Assembly (NCBI GenBank): GCA_024509875.1
Contig: JAMPIV010017555.1
Span: 62,001-126,000 of the forward strand
Source: Oreohelix idahoensis
Taxonomy: Eukaryota; Mollusca; Gastropoda; Stylommatophora; Oreohelicidae
Reading direction: 5' to 3'
DNA: 64,000 bases
Below, piece after piece: positions 23,883-34,804 of the stretch (its first letter is position 1; each line of letters starts with the position of its first letter). The notes beneath the pieces are model-generated. The model did not search any database, was not told the origin of the DNA, and saw nothing but the letters and a program-made list of their open reading frames with translations. The position numbers and the translations under genes were made by a program.

Positions 23883-25984
23883 TGTAGTGGTTTTGATGGT
23901 ATTGTATGATGGTGATATTACTTAGTGTGATGCATGAGGTCAGCTGTGAAGGCTCCTGAGATAAAATGTAGCTGTGAATTTTCAGAAGGCCCTTCTTGCT
24001 ACCACTACGACCTCACACCTATCTTTTTTTACTAATGAATGTGGCTACGTTAAAAAATCTAGGGTACTGAATGTAAGGTGTTGTATTAATATATACAAAC
24101 ACACACACACACAGATATCTAATAAGTCTAAAATATTAATAAACTTAAAACACACTGAACTAACTCAAGCTGTGTAAAATTTTGATAGTGAATCTTCTTA
24201 AATTTATTGGTTCTGAACCAAGGTTTTAGTTTGGTCAGAACATATGAAAGGTATTGAAAGTATTAATGATATGCATGAATATATGGCATAATACATGAAA
24301 ATTGTGTTCATAAGTATGTTACCAGACTAGTTAATCTTATTACTGTTATAGTTTTTTACTTTATGGGAAGAACTATTTATGGATGTGCTGTTGGGGTGGA
24401 CTCATCACTCCCGATCTATAGCGACTACACATTGCCCCTTTATTGAGGGTATTATAATTGGTGTGTTAGAAATCAAGTTGGTGAGTTTTCAGCAGGCCAG
24501 ACTCTCACGTAACTTGCAGGAGTAAGTCTGGTGCTGGAATCAGGTGGCCCCACCTCTCCGTGCTTGGGGGCAATATCAGAAGGCTGGTGGCCCCACCTCT
24601 CCGTGCTTGGGGGCTATATCAGAAGTCTGGTGGCCCCACCTCTCCGTGCTTGGGGGCTATATCAGGCTGCAGAAGTATACTGCACGTGGTCCCTCTCTTG
24701 TAATGGTTCAACCCACCCTCTCCGTGCTTGGGGGCTATATCAGGCTGCTCTGACACAATGTTACTGCATGGGTCCCTCTTGTAATATTCAACACATTTGA
24801 CACCACATTGGTGCCAAATAAAAACTCACAGCTCAGAATTATGAACATAGAACACAGTATATGCTAGCAAAACTCAGCTGAGCTGCTGGCTATAGGATGG
24901 CGTCCCTATAACTACTTCAATTTGCTTCTGGGAAATCACCACTAAATAATTCACTGTGTCTACGAGGACAACTTATACTGAATGGCACAAAATGCGCGTC
25001 TGAGCGCCGATAATATATTCATCTATGGCCAATCACTGCCTTTTCTTTTTTCACATTCAAATATCCTACCAAAAAGTCATTTCAGTCATACCTCAGTCAA
25101 GTATGCATATTTGTCTGTTTGTCCGTCCATCTCTACTTGCGTTTTCACAAAAAACACACTTGTTTTTTGAACCAACTCTGCCCTACCCTACACAATTTTG
25201 CCTGAAAAGTTATTTTTAGCCACAATTCTCCTTAACACCCTCTCTCTTTCATTCTAACTAGATTTTAGCACTGGCGTCTTCAAGGCCACACTTTTTTGAA
25301 AATTAGTGACATTATTGTTTCAATGCAGTCGTTCGTTGATATGAACAACACAGTCTTTTGTCAATATCTTTCTTATTATCTATCCGACTGTATAAATGAA
25401 AGCATATTATTTCACTGCTCAAGATGGGCCATCCGGCCAGCTAGGTTTTATATTCCTAACATCATTATTAAGAAAAAGTTACTTTTCAAGGTTAGTTGTT
25501 TTTTTTTCGAAATATTTTCTAGAATCTTCTGTGAAACGTTTGCCGCTGCATTCAAATAAAGGACAAAATATCGCAAAAGCGTCCAAAAAATGACTGTTGC
25601 GTATAATAACTATGGTCCCTTTTGTCGATTTCGTTACCTTGTGTCAACTTGGGGAACGTGACTTTTCCTCCGTCTCCCCCGCCCCCCCCCCCCCCCCCCC
25701 CCCCCCCCCTTCCCCCCCCCCCCCCCCTCCCCCCCCCCCCCCCCCCGCCCCAATTGCATCTTTTTAGCCTGCTAGTTTCAAGCACATGTTCAGTCAGATT
25801 TTTCCTTTTGATCTTCGTTCTCATTCCGTTCCAAGGGTAAACGTTCTAGCAATTTAATTTCCATGGCGGGTGATGACCCGCGGCGTGGGCGATCATGCCT
25901 TCTAGTAACTTACGCATTCTTTTTATCCCTACATTTTATCCTTTGGAGATATTTTTACGTTGTATCACTGTTAATTTTATGACA
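23883..25984 (-). repeat. 5' LTR of Gypsy 1
   Basis: 2102 bp. It holds at least four ~40-45 bp minisatellite units (24543-24745) and a C-rich tract of about 70 bp at 25675-25748. Frames in it (for example the Pro-rich one over the C tract) are not genes. It is followed on minus by a primer-binding-site candidate. Confidence 0.92.
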
Positions 25985-25989
25985 GTCAT

Positions 25990-26694
25990 TAGTATTTGCC
26001 TTGTTTGTTTAGTATTTTGTTATATGTTATCACTATTATGTCGTTCCAGTATGATTAGCGCGACACAGAAAATCTATAAATAAACGGTTTTCGAGTGCTC
26101 ACATTTTGTTCACATCTAAACGGTACTTGTTTTATATGTTCCAATAGCATTTCTGATTGTGTTTCTTTTAATACCCGGTCAATGGACGATTGTCTGGGAA
26201 TATTTCTATAACATCTTATGTCTAATTTCTCTATTCTGCTATCTAAATCTGTTGTCAAATTTCTAGTTGGGCACCACACAGGTTGAGTATAAGTAATCTA
26301 ATGTCCGTGTAGTAAATACTGTGTGGTCAGGTTGAAACAAGTAAATAAAGACATTATTAATATATGTGTGATCTTTATCCCAGAATACAGCTGTTTTTTC
26401 TTTAGCAATTTATTTTTCGTAGTGAGGTTACCAGCGCTATGCTGAACCTCATATTAGTCTCCTTCTACGACATGACTGACAGATGAGTGGACACATTCTT
26501 TGTCTCCTTAGAAACACCTCGGAAACCACAAGATGCCTGGAGTCAAAGCTGGCTGAGAAAGACAACATGGAAGTCATTGACATTATTGTGACCTTCGGAA
26601 ATATTGTTGAGAGTAAGGAACCATAAAAACATTGGATTAGAAAGCCTCTCAGAAGCTCTAATAGAAACCTGATATAAATTCAAGAAAGTGAAAG
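25990..26694. other. Unassigned stretch
   Basis: AT-rich, between Gypsy 1 and the mariner. No gene recognised. Confidence 0.4.
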
Positions 26695-26696
26695 TA

Positions 26697-27548
26697 CGAG
26701 TGTTGCTCAGAAAGTAATGCCCCCCATTTTTTACTCGGAAACTATTTATTCACAATGTATGAAATTCACGCACAATATAACTGGATGCATCGTTTGCACT
26801 TGCTATTTTGCCACATAATCTCTGTCCACTTCTACGGCCTTAAGCCAGCATGAAACAAGGGCATGCATGCTGTCCGTGTACCAGCTCGTTTCTTGTTCAC
26901 GTAGCCATGTCCTCACTGCACGAATCACGCTCTCGTCACCTTCAAACCTTGTCCCGCGCAGTGCATCCTTCAGTGGCCCAAAAAGATGAAAATCAGAGGG
27001 CGCCAGAGCAGGACTATAGGGGGAGTGTGACGATCCGGGACAAAAAGTCCTCCCCGTCAGCATCAAAACGCTCCACCAATTCAGAACTGATGGTTTGTCT
27101 TTGACGTCTGTGGTCGGTTGCGAGAATAATGGGATCGGCGCGCTGCAACATGTCTTTGCTGGTGGCTGTGGCAGGACGCCCAGACCGCGGCTGATCATGC
27201 AGCTCCATCTCTCCACTTCCTGAAGCCTTAACTCTCTGAACCCAGCGTCCAACAGTGCTTCTATCGACTGCACAACTTCTATACACAGCACCCAAATGAT
27301 TGTGAATGTTCCCCACACTTTCTTCCTCGGCCACCAAGAATTCGATTACAGCTCGTTGTTTGTAACGCTTGTCGAATACAGACGCCATTTTCACAGAATA
27401 CTACAGTGGCGCTATCTGTTGGACGACCATGCAATTATGTATATGTACGCGGAAACATCAGTGTTGCTACGTGTAAATTTTTGCTTTGCTATCATTACTC
27501 TGGGATGAGAAAAAAAATTGTGGGGCATTACTTTCTGAGCAACCCTCG
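26697..27548 (-). mobile_element. Internally deleted mariner
   Basis: 852 bp. Inverted ends CGAG(T/G)GTTGCTCAGAAAG, with ~30 matching bases, are flanked by TA (26695-26696 and 27549-27550). Full mariners are ~1.3 kb, so about a third of the element is missing. Confidence 0.9.
26803..27394 (-). pseudogene. Mariner transposase remnant, catalytic centre deleted
   Basis: The N-terminal part (MASVFDKRYKQRAVIEF) carries the paired helix-turn-helix region, including DRSTVGRWVQRV and the SGRPAT linker. The next recognisable block reaches FLSRIV, just before where the first catalytic Asp motif should be. There the frame shifts and the protein resumes with YSPALAPSDFHLF, the motif of the third catalytic Asp (DD34D group), and the C-terminus TWLREQETSWY. 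The first two Asp motifs and their surroundings are gone, and part of the second DNA-binding helix region is also missing. It cannot encode an active enzyme, but the ends could be mobilised in trans. Confidence 0.88.
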
Positions 27549-27550
27549 TA

Positions 27551-28592
27551 CAAGAGATTCTCGAGTACCACAATACAATTTGTTGTTCCATTAATAAACA
27601 CAAGTGTAGTGTAGAGACCCAGACTGGTTATAATTAGGTTATATGCTGTATATTGAAGATAATACACTTAACTAGTGCTATTTGCATCCTTCTTAATCAT
27701 ATATTCATAATGTGTATATCGGTTAATTAAAATTTCAATTGCCTATGTGTTCTGAATAAAAACACAAGTCAAAATTATTGTATTACTTAAATAGACATAT
27801 TTCTAGTAGCATGAAGGCAGACAGACTGGCCACGAAAAGTTGACGCAATATTCAAACTGTGACGAAATGGACGACCTCTTAGCGATATTTGGTTCTCTCC
27901 GGCAGTATCGGCACTTTTGTGGTACTGATTTTTATTATGTGCTGTCAATTATCGCACTTTTCTTTCTCTCTTTCTTTCCTCGTTATTTTTATGCTAAGTA
28001 GTAGATATTTGATTTTATCAAAGCCCCCTGTAGGTGATAAATATCACATTTGCAAGGAGCGGCTGATAAGATAAATAACATTTGCTTGGCGCTACCCAGA
28101 TTTGTTGGTTATAGGTGAGGCAGATTAACACGTACATCGGCCAGCGCTTCGGCTTAATCACCGATAAGACATGGAGTTTGCGTACTTACACGACAGATGC
28201 CGAGATTACTGTCTGTGTGACACATGTGGGCAGACAAGTGCGATGTAATCGTTTCCGATCACTTGGTTAAAAGAAATCATATATTTATTACATTTTAGAC
28301 AATACGAGTCTACAAATGTGTTTGTGAGAGTGTATGCAAGGCATCAGATGTCCATAAATGGTAATACGTGACCTTTGCAGGTAAGCACCTTATTTCACGT
28401 GGGACTATTTTGAAATATCACTCCCTATCTGAATGATTTGAAATGATTGGATCTTTCTGATTAGATTCATAACAACATTGAGGGAGAATATAGGCTGACC
28501 ATTTTGCAGTTTTATTTCACTGTGAATTTCAAGCTCGCCGAGACAACCTCAGACCTCGCCAGAGTGAAGACTAGCTTCATAATTTCTTTTTG
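27551..28592. other. Unassigned stretch
   Basis: About 1 kb of AT-rich DNA. No gene, repeat partner or element ends recognised. Confidence 0.4.
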
Positions 28593-28597
28593 TTAAC

Positions 28598-30616
28598 TGT
28601 CGTGTGAAATTCTAATCCACATATATAAATTAAAACGTAAATGTAAAGCCTAACAAATAAATTCAATAAAAGGAAAGAAGAATGGTAAAGAACAGTGCTG
28701 TCACAATGACTGTACTCGAAATCCCCCTTGTTTTCTCCTTCGTCTGCAAATTGTAACGTTTTACGTTGATAGTAAAAGCCTACTGCTTCAATACCCGCTT
28801 TCTACGATAAAACGTGTACTGCCTTTCTAAGAAAAACCTTGAGATACGCAAGCTGACCTATATTTAATATTCCATTCATGTCATTTTATACACTGAGTTA
28901 CCATAAACGAAAGACAGATGGACTAAGGATAGAAAGAAAGGGAGGGGCTGAAAGCCGGAACGCAGGCAATACTACCACAGTCTCGCGATACACAATTACT
29001 ACCATCACGCGTGTAAGGCCACAAGCACTAGCTTTTTTTCAAATCGACAGTGATAAAAAAACACTACCCATACGAGTTAGGTTTTAAAAACCTGAAAAAC
29101 ACTTATTAGGAAACATGACATTATACTGGTTTACGTTTGAAAACATTACAGTACCCAGACACCACATCGTATTCGAAGTGAACAGGAGGTAGAAGAAAAT
29201 GCATATTTTGAACGCAGCCCCTTAGCCCCATTAAATTTATATATTTGGGTTCCTTAGGACTTGCTGACAAAGAATATGTTAAACGTTACTCAAATAGTCT
29301 AGGAATTAACAAATTATAGCCAAAAGAAATAGTGAGGGATGTCAGACAATACCAAAATCAGAATCGCTCAGTGGCAGATTTTCACACCACCATTGTACGG
29401 GAAATAGGTCCCCATGTTACCTCCTAGTTGATTGGCGGAAAGTAAATGTAAGGCTAAACACGATTAGTCGGACTATAAATATTGATTCTTTGTTGTTAGG
29501 GAAACGTGAGTAGGAGTACTTTTTTTCAAACGCTTGTGTAAACATGGCACGATTGATTAGACCCGCCAATATAGTCAATCAGAGGCGTCAGGTCAGCACC
29601 ACATTTTCAAATAAACTTACTAAAGAACCAGTGCGTTGAGCGCCAGTGCATATTTTTCTAAATAAAAGCCTGGGACATCGGCAGCTCGAAATTGTGCTAT
29701 ATTCATTGCCAGTCAACGTAACTGTGTATTATTCCATGAATTGTGGGACCGTGGTCCTAAAGTTATTGAGCAGCACCTGGTCTGAGCTTTGCTGAACCTA
29801 GAGGCTGACAGCATACTCCTGGGTCCAGATAGTGACCAGTGAGGAGTCTCCAGAACCCAGGGAGGCTATCGAGCAGAGGAGTCTTTCCTGCCGCCATCAC
29901 GAAAGATAAGCGTCTGTGGCCAGAGGAGCTCAACATTATGCCCCCCCCCCCCCTCAAAATCTGACTTTATAATAAAACAGAGGGAAAATACAGTGTTTAA
30001 ATTGATAGGAACTGTGAACTTTTCCCCATACTTTTTCCAAGATAAACAAACACTTGAAGTCATGATGACAAATAACAACATAGCTTGAAAAAACAAAACC
30101 AGTATTACCTCATATTACTACTACACAACTGACACACATAGGATAATATTAATAAAATATGTCACTACAAGGTTCATATTGATAAATTCTGTACATATAA
30201 ATTGTAATTACAATTGATTGTGATTCCTGGTTCACTTTGTATTTGAATCAGGACACATATATTAGTGAAAGTAATTAATACATATTTATATTTGAAACTT
30301 TACCAGTGACTCATTTAAGATAGTCTTATAGAGTGTTAAATGTGTGTGAGTGTCACAGTGTTGTCAAGTGTGGTGGAATAAATTAAATTGTTTATCTGTC
30401 TGTTCTTGTTGTGACCTACACTTCATCATATACATACCCTAGACATTTAACGTAGTCATCACAATATTCCAGAATAATTCTGACTGAGGTATAATGTGGT
30501 AGCAAGTAAGGTTATCTGCAAAACACTACACCTATTAGATACAGATACCTTCACAGCTGATCTCAGTCAGTACACTAAGTCCCCTATAAATATTTATAAC
30601 ATCCCACTTTACCACA
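28598..30616 (+). repeat. 5' LTR of Gypsy 2
   Basis: TGTCGTG...TACCACA, 2019 bp. It has a CTATAAAT promoter candidate at 29473-29480 and AATAAA motifs near 29661 and 30374. The C-run at 29940-29953 is shared with the other LTR. No gene. Confidence 0.93.
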
Positions 30617-30621
30617 TATAT

Positions 30622-30640
30622 TGGGGTCTCGCTCCCGGGA
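30622..30640 (+). promoter_or_regulatory. Primer-binding site candidate, Gypsy 2
   Basis: TGGGGTCTCGCTCCCGGGA begins five bases after the 5' LTR. It resembles the Gypsy 1 site. The tRNA is not assigned. Confidence 0.55.
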
Positions 30641-30790
30641 TATTGAACTTTCTCCTATTATAGATATTGGGAATAATAAAGAATTAAAAGGTATCCTTGG
30701 GTGGAAATAAATAAGGTTGAGCTCTCAGTGCCTGTAGTGTCCTTAGATAATTATTGAAAGATTGAATTGTTTACAATTGCATGTTAGACA

Positions 30791-32674
30791 ATGGCCGACT
30801 TGGCAAAATTTCGATCTGCTGCTGTACAGACTGCGAAAGAGTTAGGAAGGGACGGGCAAATTATGATTGCTTATGTCACTGCTGAATGTGACAAATATAT
30901 TGAACGGGAAGAAAGAAGATTAGAAAAAGAGGCCGAAAGAAAGTTAGAGGCTGAGACTAAGAGGTTGCAGATTGAGGCTGAGGCTAAGAGGTTGCAGATT
31001 GAGGCTGACAAAGAGGCTAAATCATTGGAAGCCGAGGAAAGAAGACAGGCTGCAGAAAGAGAAGAGAAGAAATTGGCTGCAGAAAGGGAAGCCGAGGAAA
31101 GAAGATTGACTGCAGAGAGGGAAGCAGAAAAGGAGGAGAAGAGATTACAAAGGGAACATGAGTTACGACTAAGGGAGTTTGAGTTTCAAGGCCATGCTCC
31201 TGAAAATGGTGCCAGTCCCTTTACCTCTGATGCCACTGCTAGCCAGGGAGCCTCAACCTCAGCTATGAATTTTCATTTAGATCATTTTGTTGAGAAAGAC
31301 GATGATATTGAGAGCTATCTAAATAGATATGAACTATTAGCTACCACATATGGGTTAGAGAGAGAAAGGTGGAGCTTAAAGTTATCTCAAGGTCTTCGTG
31401 GGGCAGCTTATGAAGTTTTTGCCAAAATGAGCAGAGGTGATCAGGAAAATTATGACATGTTAAAGCAGGCTTTTTTGTTAAGATATGAAAAGAACGCAGA
31501 ATTTTATAGGAAAAAATTTAGGAATGCTAAACTACTGTCAGGTGAAACCTATCACCACTTCTCTGCACGGTTAGACACATACTTGGAGAAATGGACTTCT
31601 CTGGGGAAAACCATAGATCTTAAGGAAATGGTCCTTATAGAACAACTAAGAGAGTCCATGGCTCCAGACCTGAGAAAGTTTCTCATGGAACAAGGTGCAG
31701 AGAGGCTGGGTGAGTTGCTAAATGTTGCTGAAAGGTATCAAGCGGCTCAGGCAGAGGTATCAGGTAACAAAAAGAAACAGGTGGAAAATTTTAGGGCACC
31801 ACAGAACTTTAATAAATTTGATACTAGAGATCAAAACAAAGGTAAGCACCAGTTTGATAGGCCACGGTATGACAATAAAAATAAAACTCCACAATTCGAT
31901 GAAAGGAAATATGATGAAAGAAAATCTTTCAACCAAGGGAAAAGGTGGTGTAAAAATTGTAAGATGAACAATCATGACACTGACCATTGTAGAAGGAAAC
32001 CTGTGTATATGGCCACCCTTCAGGTCAGGTCGACCTCAAGAAAGGAGGAGGATATTCTGTTAGATACCACTCCAGAAGAGATGAGGAAGGCACAGGCTGG
32101 GGATAAGACTCTCAAGCCTTGTTTCAGGAAATTGTCAACTTGTCATACAACTCCAGGCAAGGGAGATTTTTACATGAAAAACAAGTTGATGTACAGGAAG
32201 GCCGGAACTAGATCCCATGGTCACGGACAGTTGGTTCTTCCAAAGAGATATAGGGCAGAATTAATAAGGAGCCTACATGTGAAACAGGATGGGGACCATG
32301 AGAAGATAGGTACCATCATCCAAAAGGTGGCTCACAATTATTATTGGCCCAAAGCAAGATGGGACATTGAGAATTTTGTAGAAAAGTGTAGCATAGCACA
32401 TGAGGGAACACCCACAAGTGGGAACATTGATCAGGACCTGGACACGCCAAGGGGCAAAATTAGGCCTGATAATAAAAAGAAAAATAAATTTGATAAAGTG
32501 GACCAAATGGAATGGGAAACCCCTTTTCACGGACAAGCTTCACTTAACTGTTTTACAATGGCCAATATGCAGAGAGTGCAAAAAGATGTCTTACCCCAGG
32601 ATAAGCCGAAAATCCCTCAATCGGACTTAAACAAACTGGAGGAAGAAGATGTAGAGAGGAAATCTCTCATCTAG
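30791..32674 (+). CDS. gag: Gag fused to integrase N-terminal remnant, Gypsy 2
   Basis: 627 residues from ATG 30791 (MADLAKFRSAAVQ). Residues ~35-130 are an uninterrupted Glu/Lys/Arg coiled coil. Residues ~150-360 match the capsid-like region of Gypsy 1. The zinc knuckle CKNCKMNNHDTDHC is at ~31950-31991. Immediately after it, where Gypsy 1 has a separate protease, this protein continues MATLQVRS into an integrase-type zinc domain: H-x6-H (HVKQDGDH), NYYWP and VEKCSIAH. The second Cys of the C-x2-C pair is replaced by Ala. A Lys/Arg-rich segment follows in place of the integrase core. TAG at 32672 ends it, although the same frame is open again to 32833 as in Gypsy 1, so the stop is probably a mutation. 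No protease motif is present. Confidence 0.85.
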   Translation: MADLAKFRSAAVQTAKELGRDGQIMIAYVTAECDKYIEREERRLEKEAERKLEAETKRLQIEAEAKRLQIEADKEAKSLEAEERRQAAEREEKKLAAEREAEERRLTAEREAEKEEKRLQREHELRLREFEFQGHAPENGASPFTSDATASQGASTSAMNFHLDHFVEKDDDIESYLNRYELLATTYGLERERWSLKLSQGLRGAAYEVFAKMSRGDQENYDMLKQAFLLRYEKNAEFYRKKFRNAKLLSGETYHHFSARLDTYLEKWTSLGKTIDLKEMVLIEQLRESMAPDLRKFLMEQGAERLGELLNVAERYQAAQAEVSGNKKKQVENFRAPQNFNKFDTRDQNKGKHQFDRPRYDNKNKTPQFDERKYDERKSFNQGKRWCKNCKMNNHDTDHCRRKPVYMATLQVRSTSRKEEDILLDTTPEEMRKAQAGDKTLKPCFRKLSTCHTTPGKGDFYMKNKLMYRKAGTRSHGHGQLVLPKRYRAELIRSLHVKQDGDHEKIGTIIQKVAHNYYWPKARWDIENFVEKCSIAHEGTPTSGNIDQDLDTPRGKIRPDNKKKNKFDKVDQMEWETPFHGQASLNCFTMANMQRVQKDVLPQDKPKIPQSDLNKLEEEDVERKSLI

Positions 32675-32805
32675 AATTTTAAGTGGGGAGACAGCCCCAA
32701 GAGACGAATTGGTAGCGGTCGTTTTGTGACTGATAATTCTGGGAAGAAAAATCATCACCATAGAGCTTCGAGTGGAAGAGACCATACCGGTGCATGGACA
32801 AATAG

Positions 32806-34734
32806 GTCCACAAAATTAAAGGTCCATATGTAGCTCTGTTAAGAACGTGGACTGATGAAAAGGCAGAGGAAAATATTACATCCTCATACCAATATGTGAA
32901 TGAGCTGACCACTCGTTTAAAAACTGGCTGGAAACATGCCAATGAAAATTTGAAACAAGCCAGGAAGAAACATGCTGCTTACTATAACAGGAAAGCTAAA
33001 GACAGAGATTTAGCTGTGGGAGAGAAGGTACTGCTTCTTCTAACCGGTAGCCAGAATAAGTTACAAATTGGATGGCAAGGTCCATATACAGTTCTAGAGA
33101 AGGTGTCTAGAACGAATTATAAGATAGATAAGAAGGGGAAAGAAAAAATCTATCATGTGAATCTCCTGAAGAAATATTTGGAAAGAGAACATCAGGAAGA
33201 GACACACTTGTTGACCTTGTCCATTGCCATGGAGATGAAAAAGGAACCACTTTCATCATTTGAATATCCATTACACCCCTGTGAGACAGCGGCACAGGTG
33301 AAAATCAGTACACATTTAACGAAAACTCAGAAAGAGAGAGTACAACAGGTTCTAGATAATTATGCAGAGGTGTTAACAGACCGACCAGGGCATACAAACC
33401 TATTGGAATATGATACGAAGCTGATAGACCCCACACCTGTATGTATGAAACCCTATTCGATTTCTTTTGCTAAGGAGAAAGCTTTGAAGGAAGAGATAGA
33501 CTATTTGTTGAAGGAAGGAATTATTTCACACAGTGAATCTTCGTATAGTTCCGGTGTTGTACTCCTAAGGAAGCAGTCTGGAGAACATAGACTCTGTATA
33601 GATTACAGGAGACTGAATGCTATTACAGAAGGACAGGTGGATCCATTGCCGGATACAAATCAGCTGTTTGCCAGACTAAATAAAGCTAAATATTTCTCAA
33701 AAGTGGATCTGAGTAAAGGATACTATCAGATTCCAGTAAAGCCTGAGGTTAGACCATACCTAGCTTTTAGTACCTCAGAAGGACACTATGAGTTTAATAG
33801 ATTGCCATTTGGATTAAAGAATGCGCCTAGTGTCTTCTCTAGAATGATGAGAAAATTATTGGATCCTCTGAATAATCCCTGTATAACAAATTTTATGGAT
33901 GATATCCTTATAGCAACAGAAACATTTGAGGAACACATTGACTCTCTGAACATGCTGTTTACTCGACTTAGGGAAGCGAATTTAACAGCCCGACCAACCA
34001 AATGTTGCGTTGGATGTAAAGAATTGGAATTCTTGGGACACACAGTTTATCAGGGAAACATGACCCCTGACCCAAAGAATTTAGAGAAACTAAAGAAAGC
34101 CCCGAGACCACAAACCAAGAAAGACGTGAGATCCTTTGTCTCATTATGTGGTTTCTACCAGAAGTATATCAAAAATTTTAATTCCATATGTGCACCGTTA
34201 ACTGATTTGACACGTAAGGGAAATCCAGATCGAATTACATGGACACCACAATGTGAAATGGCTTACCAGGAATTGAAGGAAAAGCTCACAAGCAAACCTA
34301 TTTTGAAATTACCTGACTTAAGTCAAGAATTCATTGTAAGGACTGATGCCAGTAATATTGGGTTAGGTGCAACTCTGCTACAGAAATCAGATGCATTGGA
34401 TGGGGAATTAAGCCCAGTGGCATATGCTAGCAGAAAGTTGAATAAAGCTGAAACCAATTACTCAACTAGCGAAAAGGAATGTCTTGCAGTAATATGGGCG
34501 ATAAAGAAATTCAATATTTATCTGTATGGGAAGGCATTTAAGTTGCAAACGGATCACAAACCTTTGTCGTTTCTAGCACAGGCTAGACATGAGAATTCTA
34601 GATTACTCCGTTGGTCATTATTGATGCAGCCATTTGAGTTTAGCATAGAGTATATAAGTGGAAAAACAAATCTGGGAGCGGATTTTTTAAGCCGCCATCC
34701 GTGTGATGAGAATCACCCTAAACCCCAGGAATAA
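32806..34734 (+). CDS. pol: Integrase C-terminus, RT and RNase H polyprotein, Gypsy 2
   Basis: The frame opens at 32806 and the first ATG is at 32896 (612 residues from there). It overlaps the end of the upstream frame (stop 32831-32833) in the -1 phase. Residues ~1-90 are an integrase C-terminal GPY/F module (GWQGPYTVLEKV). RT follows, with LLRKQSGEHRLCIDYRRLN and the active site FMDD at residues 333-336. RNase H follows, with D484 (RTDASN), E528 (SEKECL) and D553 (LQTDHK). It ends with the connection GADFLSRHP. No stops or frameshifts, so the RT and RNase H could be functional. How it is translated (frameshift, reinitiation or splicing) is not clear. Confidence 0.9.
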   Translation, partial: VHKIKGPYVALLRTWTDEKAEENITSSYQYVNELTTRLKTGWKHANENLKQARKKHAAYYNRKAKDRDLAVGEKVLLLLTGSQNKLQIGWQGPYTVLEKVSRTNYKIDKKGKEKIYHVNLLKKYLEREHQEETHLLTLSIAMEMKKEPLSSFEYPLHPCETAAQVKISTHLTKTQKERVQQVLDNYAEVLTDRPGHTNLLEYDTKLIDPTPVCMKPYSISFAKEKALKEEIDYLLKEGIISHSESSYSSGVVLLRKQSGEHRLCIDYRRLNAITEGQVDPLPDTNQLFARLNKAKYFSKVDLSKGYYQIPVKPEVRPYLAFSTSEGHYEFNRLPFGLKNAPSVFSRMMRKLLDPLNNPCITNFMDDILIATETFEEHIDSLNMLFTRLREANLTARPTKCCVGCKELEFLGHTVYQGNMTPDPKNLEKLKKAPRPQTKKDVRSFVSLCGFYQKYIKNFNSICAPLTDLTRKGNPDRITWTPQCEMAYQELKEKLTSKPILKLPDLSQEFIVRTDASNIGLGATLLQKSDALDGELSPVAYASRKLNKAETNYSTSEKECLAVIWAIKKFNIYLYGKAFKLQTDHKPLSFLAQARHENSRLLRWSLLMQPFEFSIEYISGKTNLGADFLSRHPCDENHPKPQE

Positions 34735-34788
34735 TATGAAATTTCTCTATGTGTATATAGAATTATAGACTGACATATAACGTCTGTT

Positions 34789-34804
34789 TTAAGTGGGGAG
34801 AATT
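34789..34804 (+). promoter_or_regulatory. Polypurine tract, Gypsy 2
   Basis: The purine-rich run AAGTGGGGAGAA lies immediately before the 3' LTR. Confidence 0.7.

Larger units (their letters stand above)
16982..25984 (-). mobile_element. Gypsy-type LTR retrotransposon 1 (Gmr1-like order)
   Basis: A complete 9.0 kb insertion on the minus strand. LTRs at 16982-19262 and 23883-25984 both run TGTAGTGG...TTATGACA as read on plus. The insertion is flanked by a perfect 5-bp target duplication, GTCAT (16977-16981 and 25985-25989). The internal 4.6 kb encodes, in minus order, gag, protease, integrase fragments, RT and RNase H. Several frameshifts and a stop make it inactive. The LTRs differ by a ~330 bp indel (17800-18170 only in the left LTR) and by minisatellite copy number. 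Confidence 0.93.

Noticed and set aside
24531..24800. 89-codon frame with repeated SPCLGAIS-like peptides
   Set aside because: Translation of the LTR minisatellite.
25622..25840. Poly-proline frame (plus) and poly-glycine frame (minus)
   Set aside because: They cross the C-run in the Gypsy 1 LTR; no gene.
28878..29087. Basic 69-codon frame, repeated at 35085-35315
   Set aside because: It lies in the LTRs of Gypsy 2 and has no domain.
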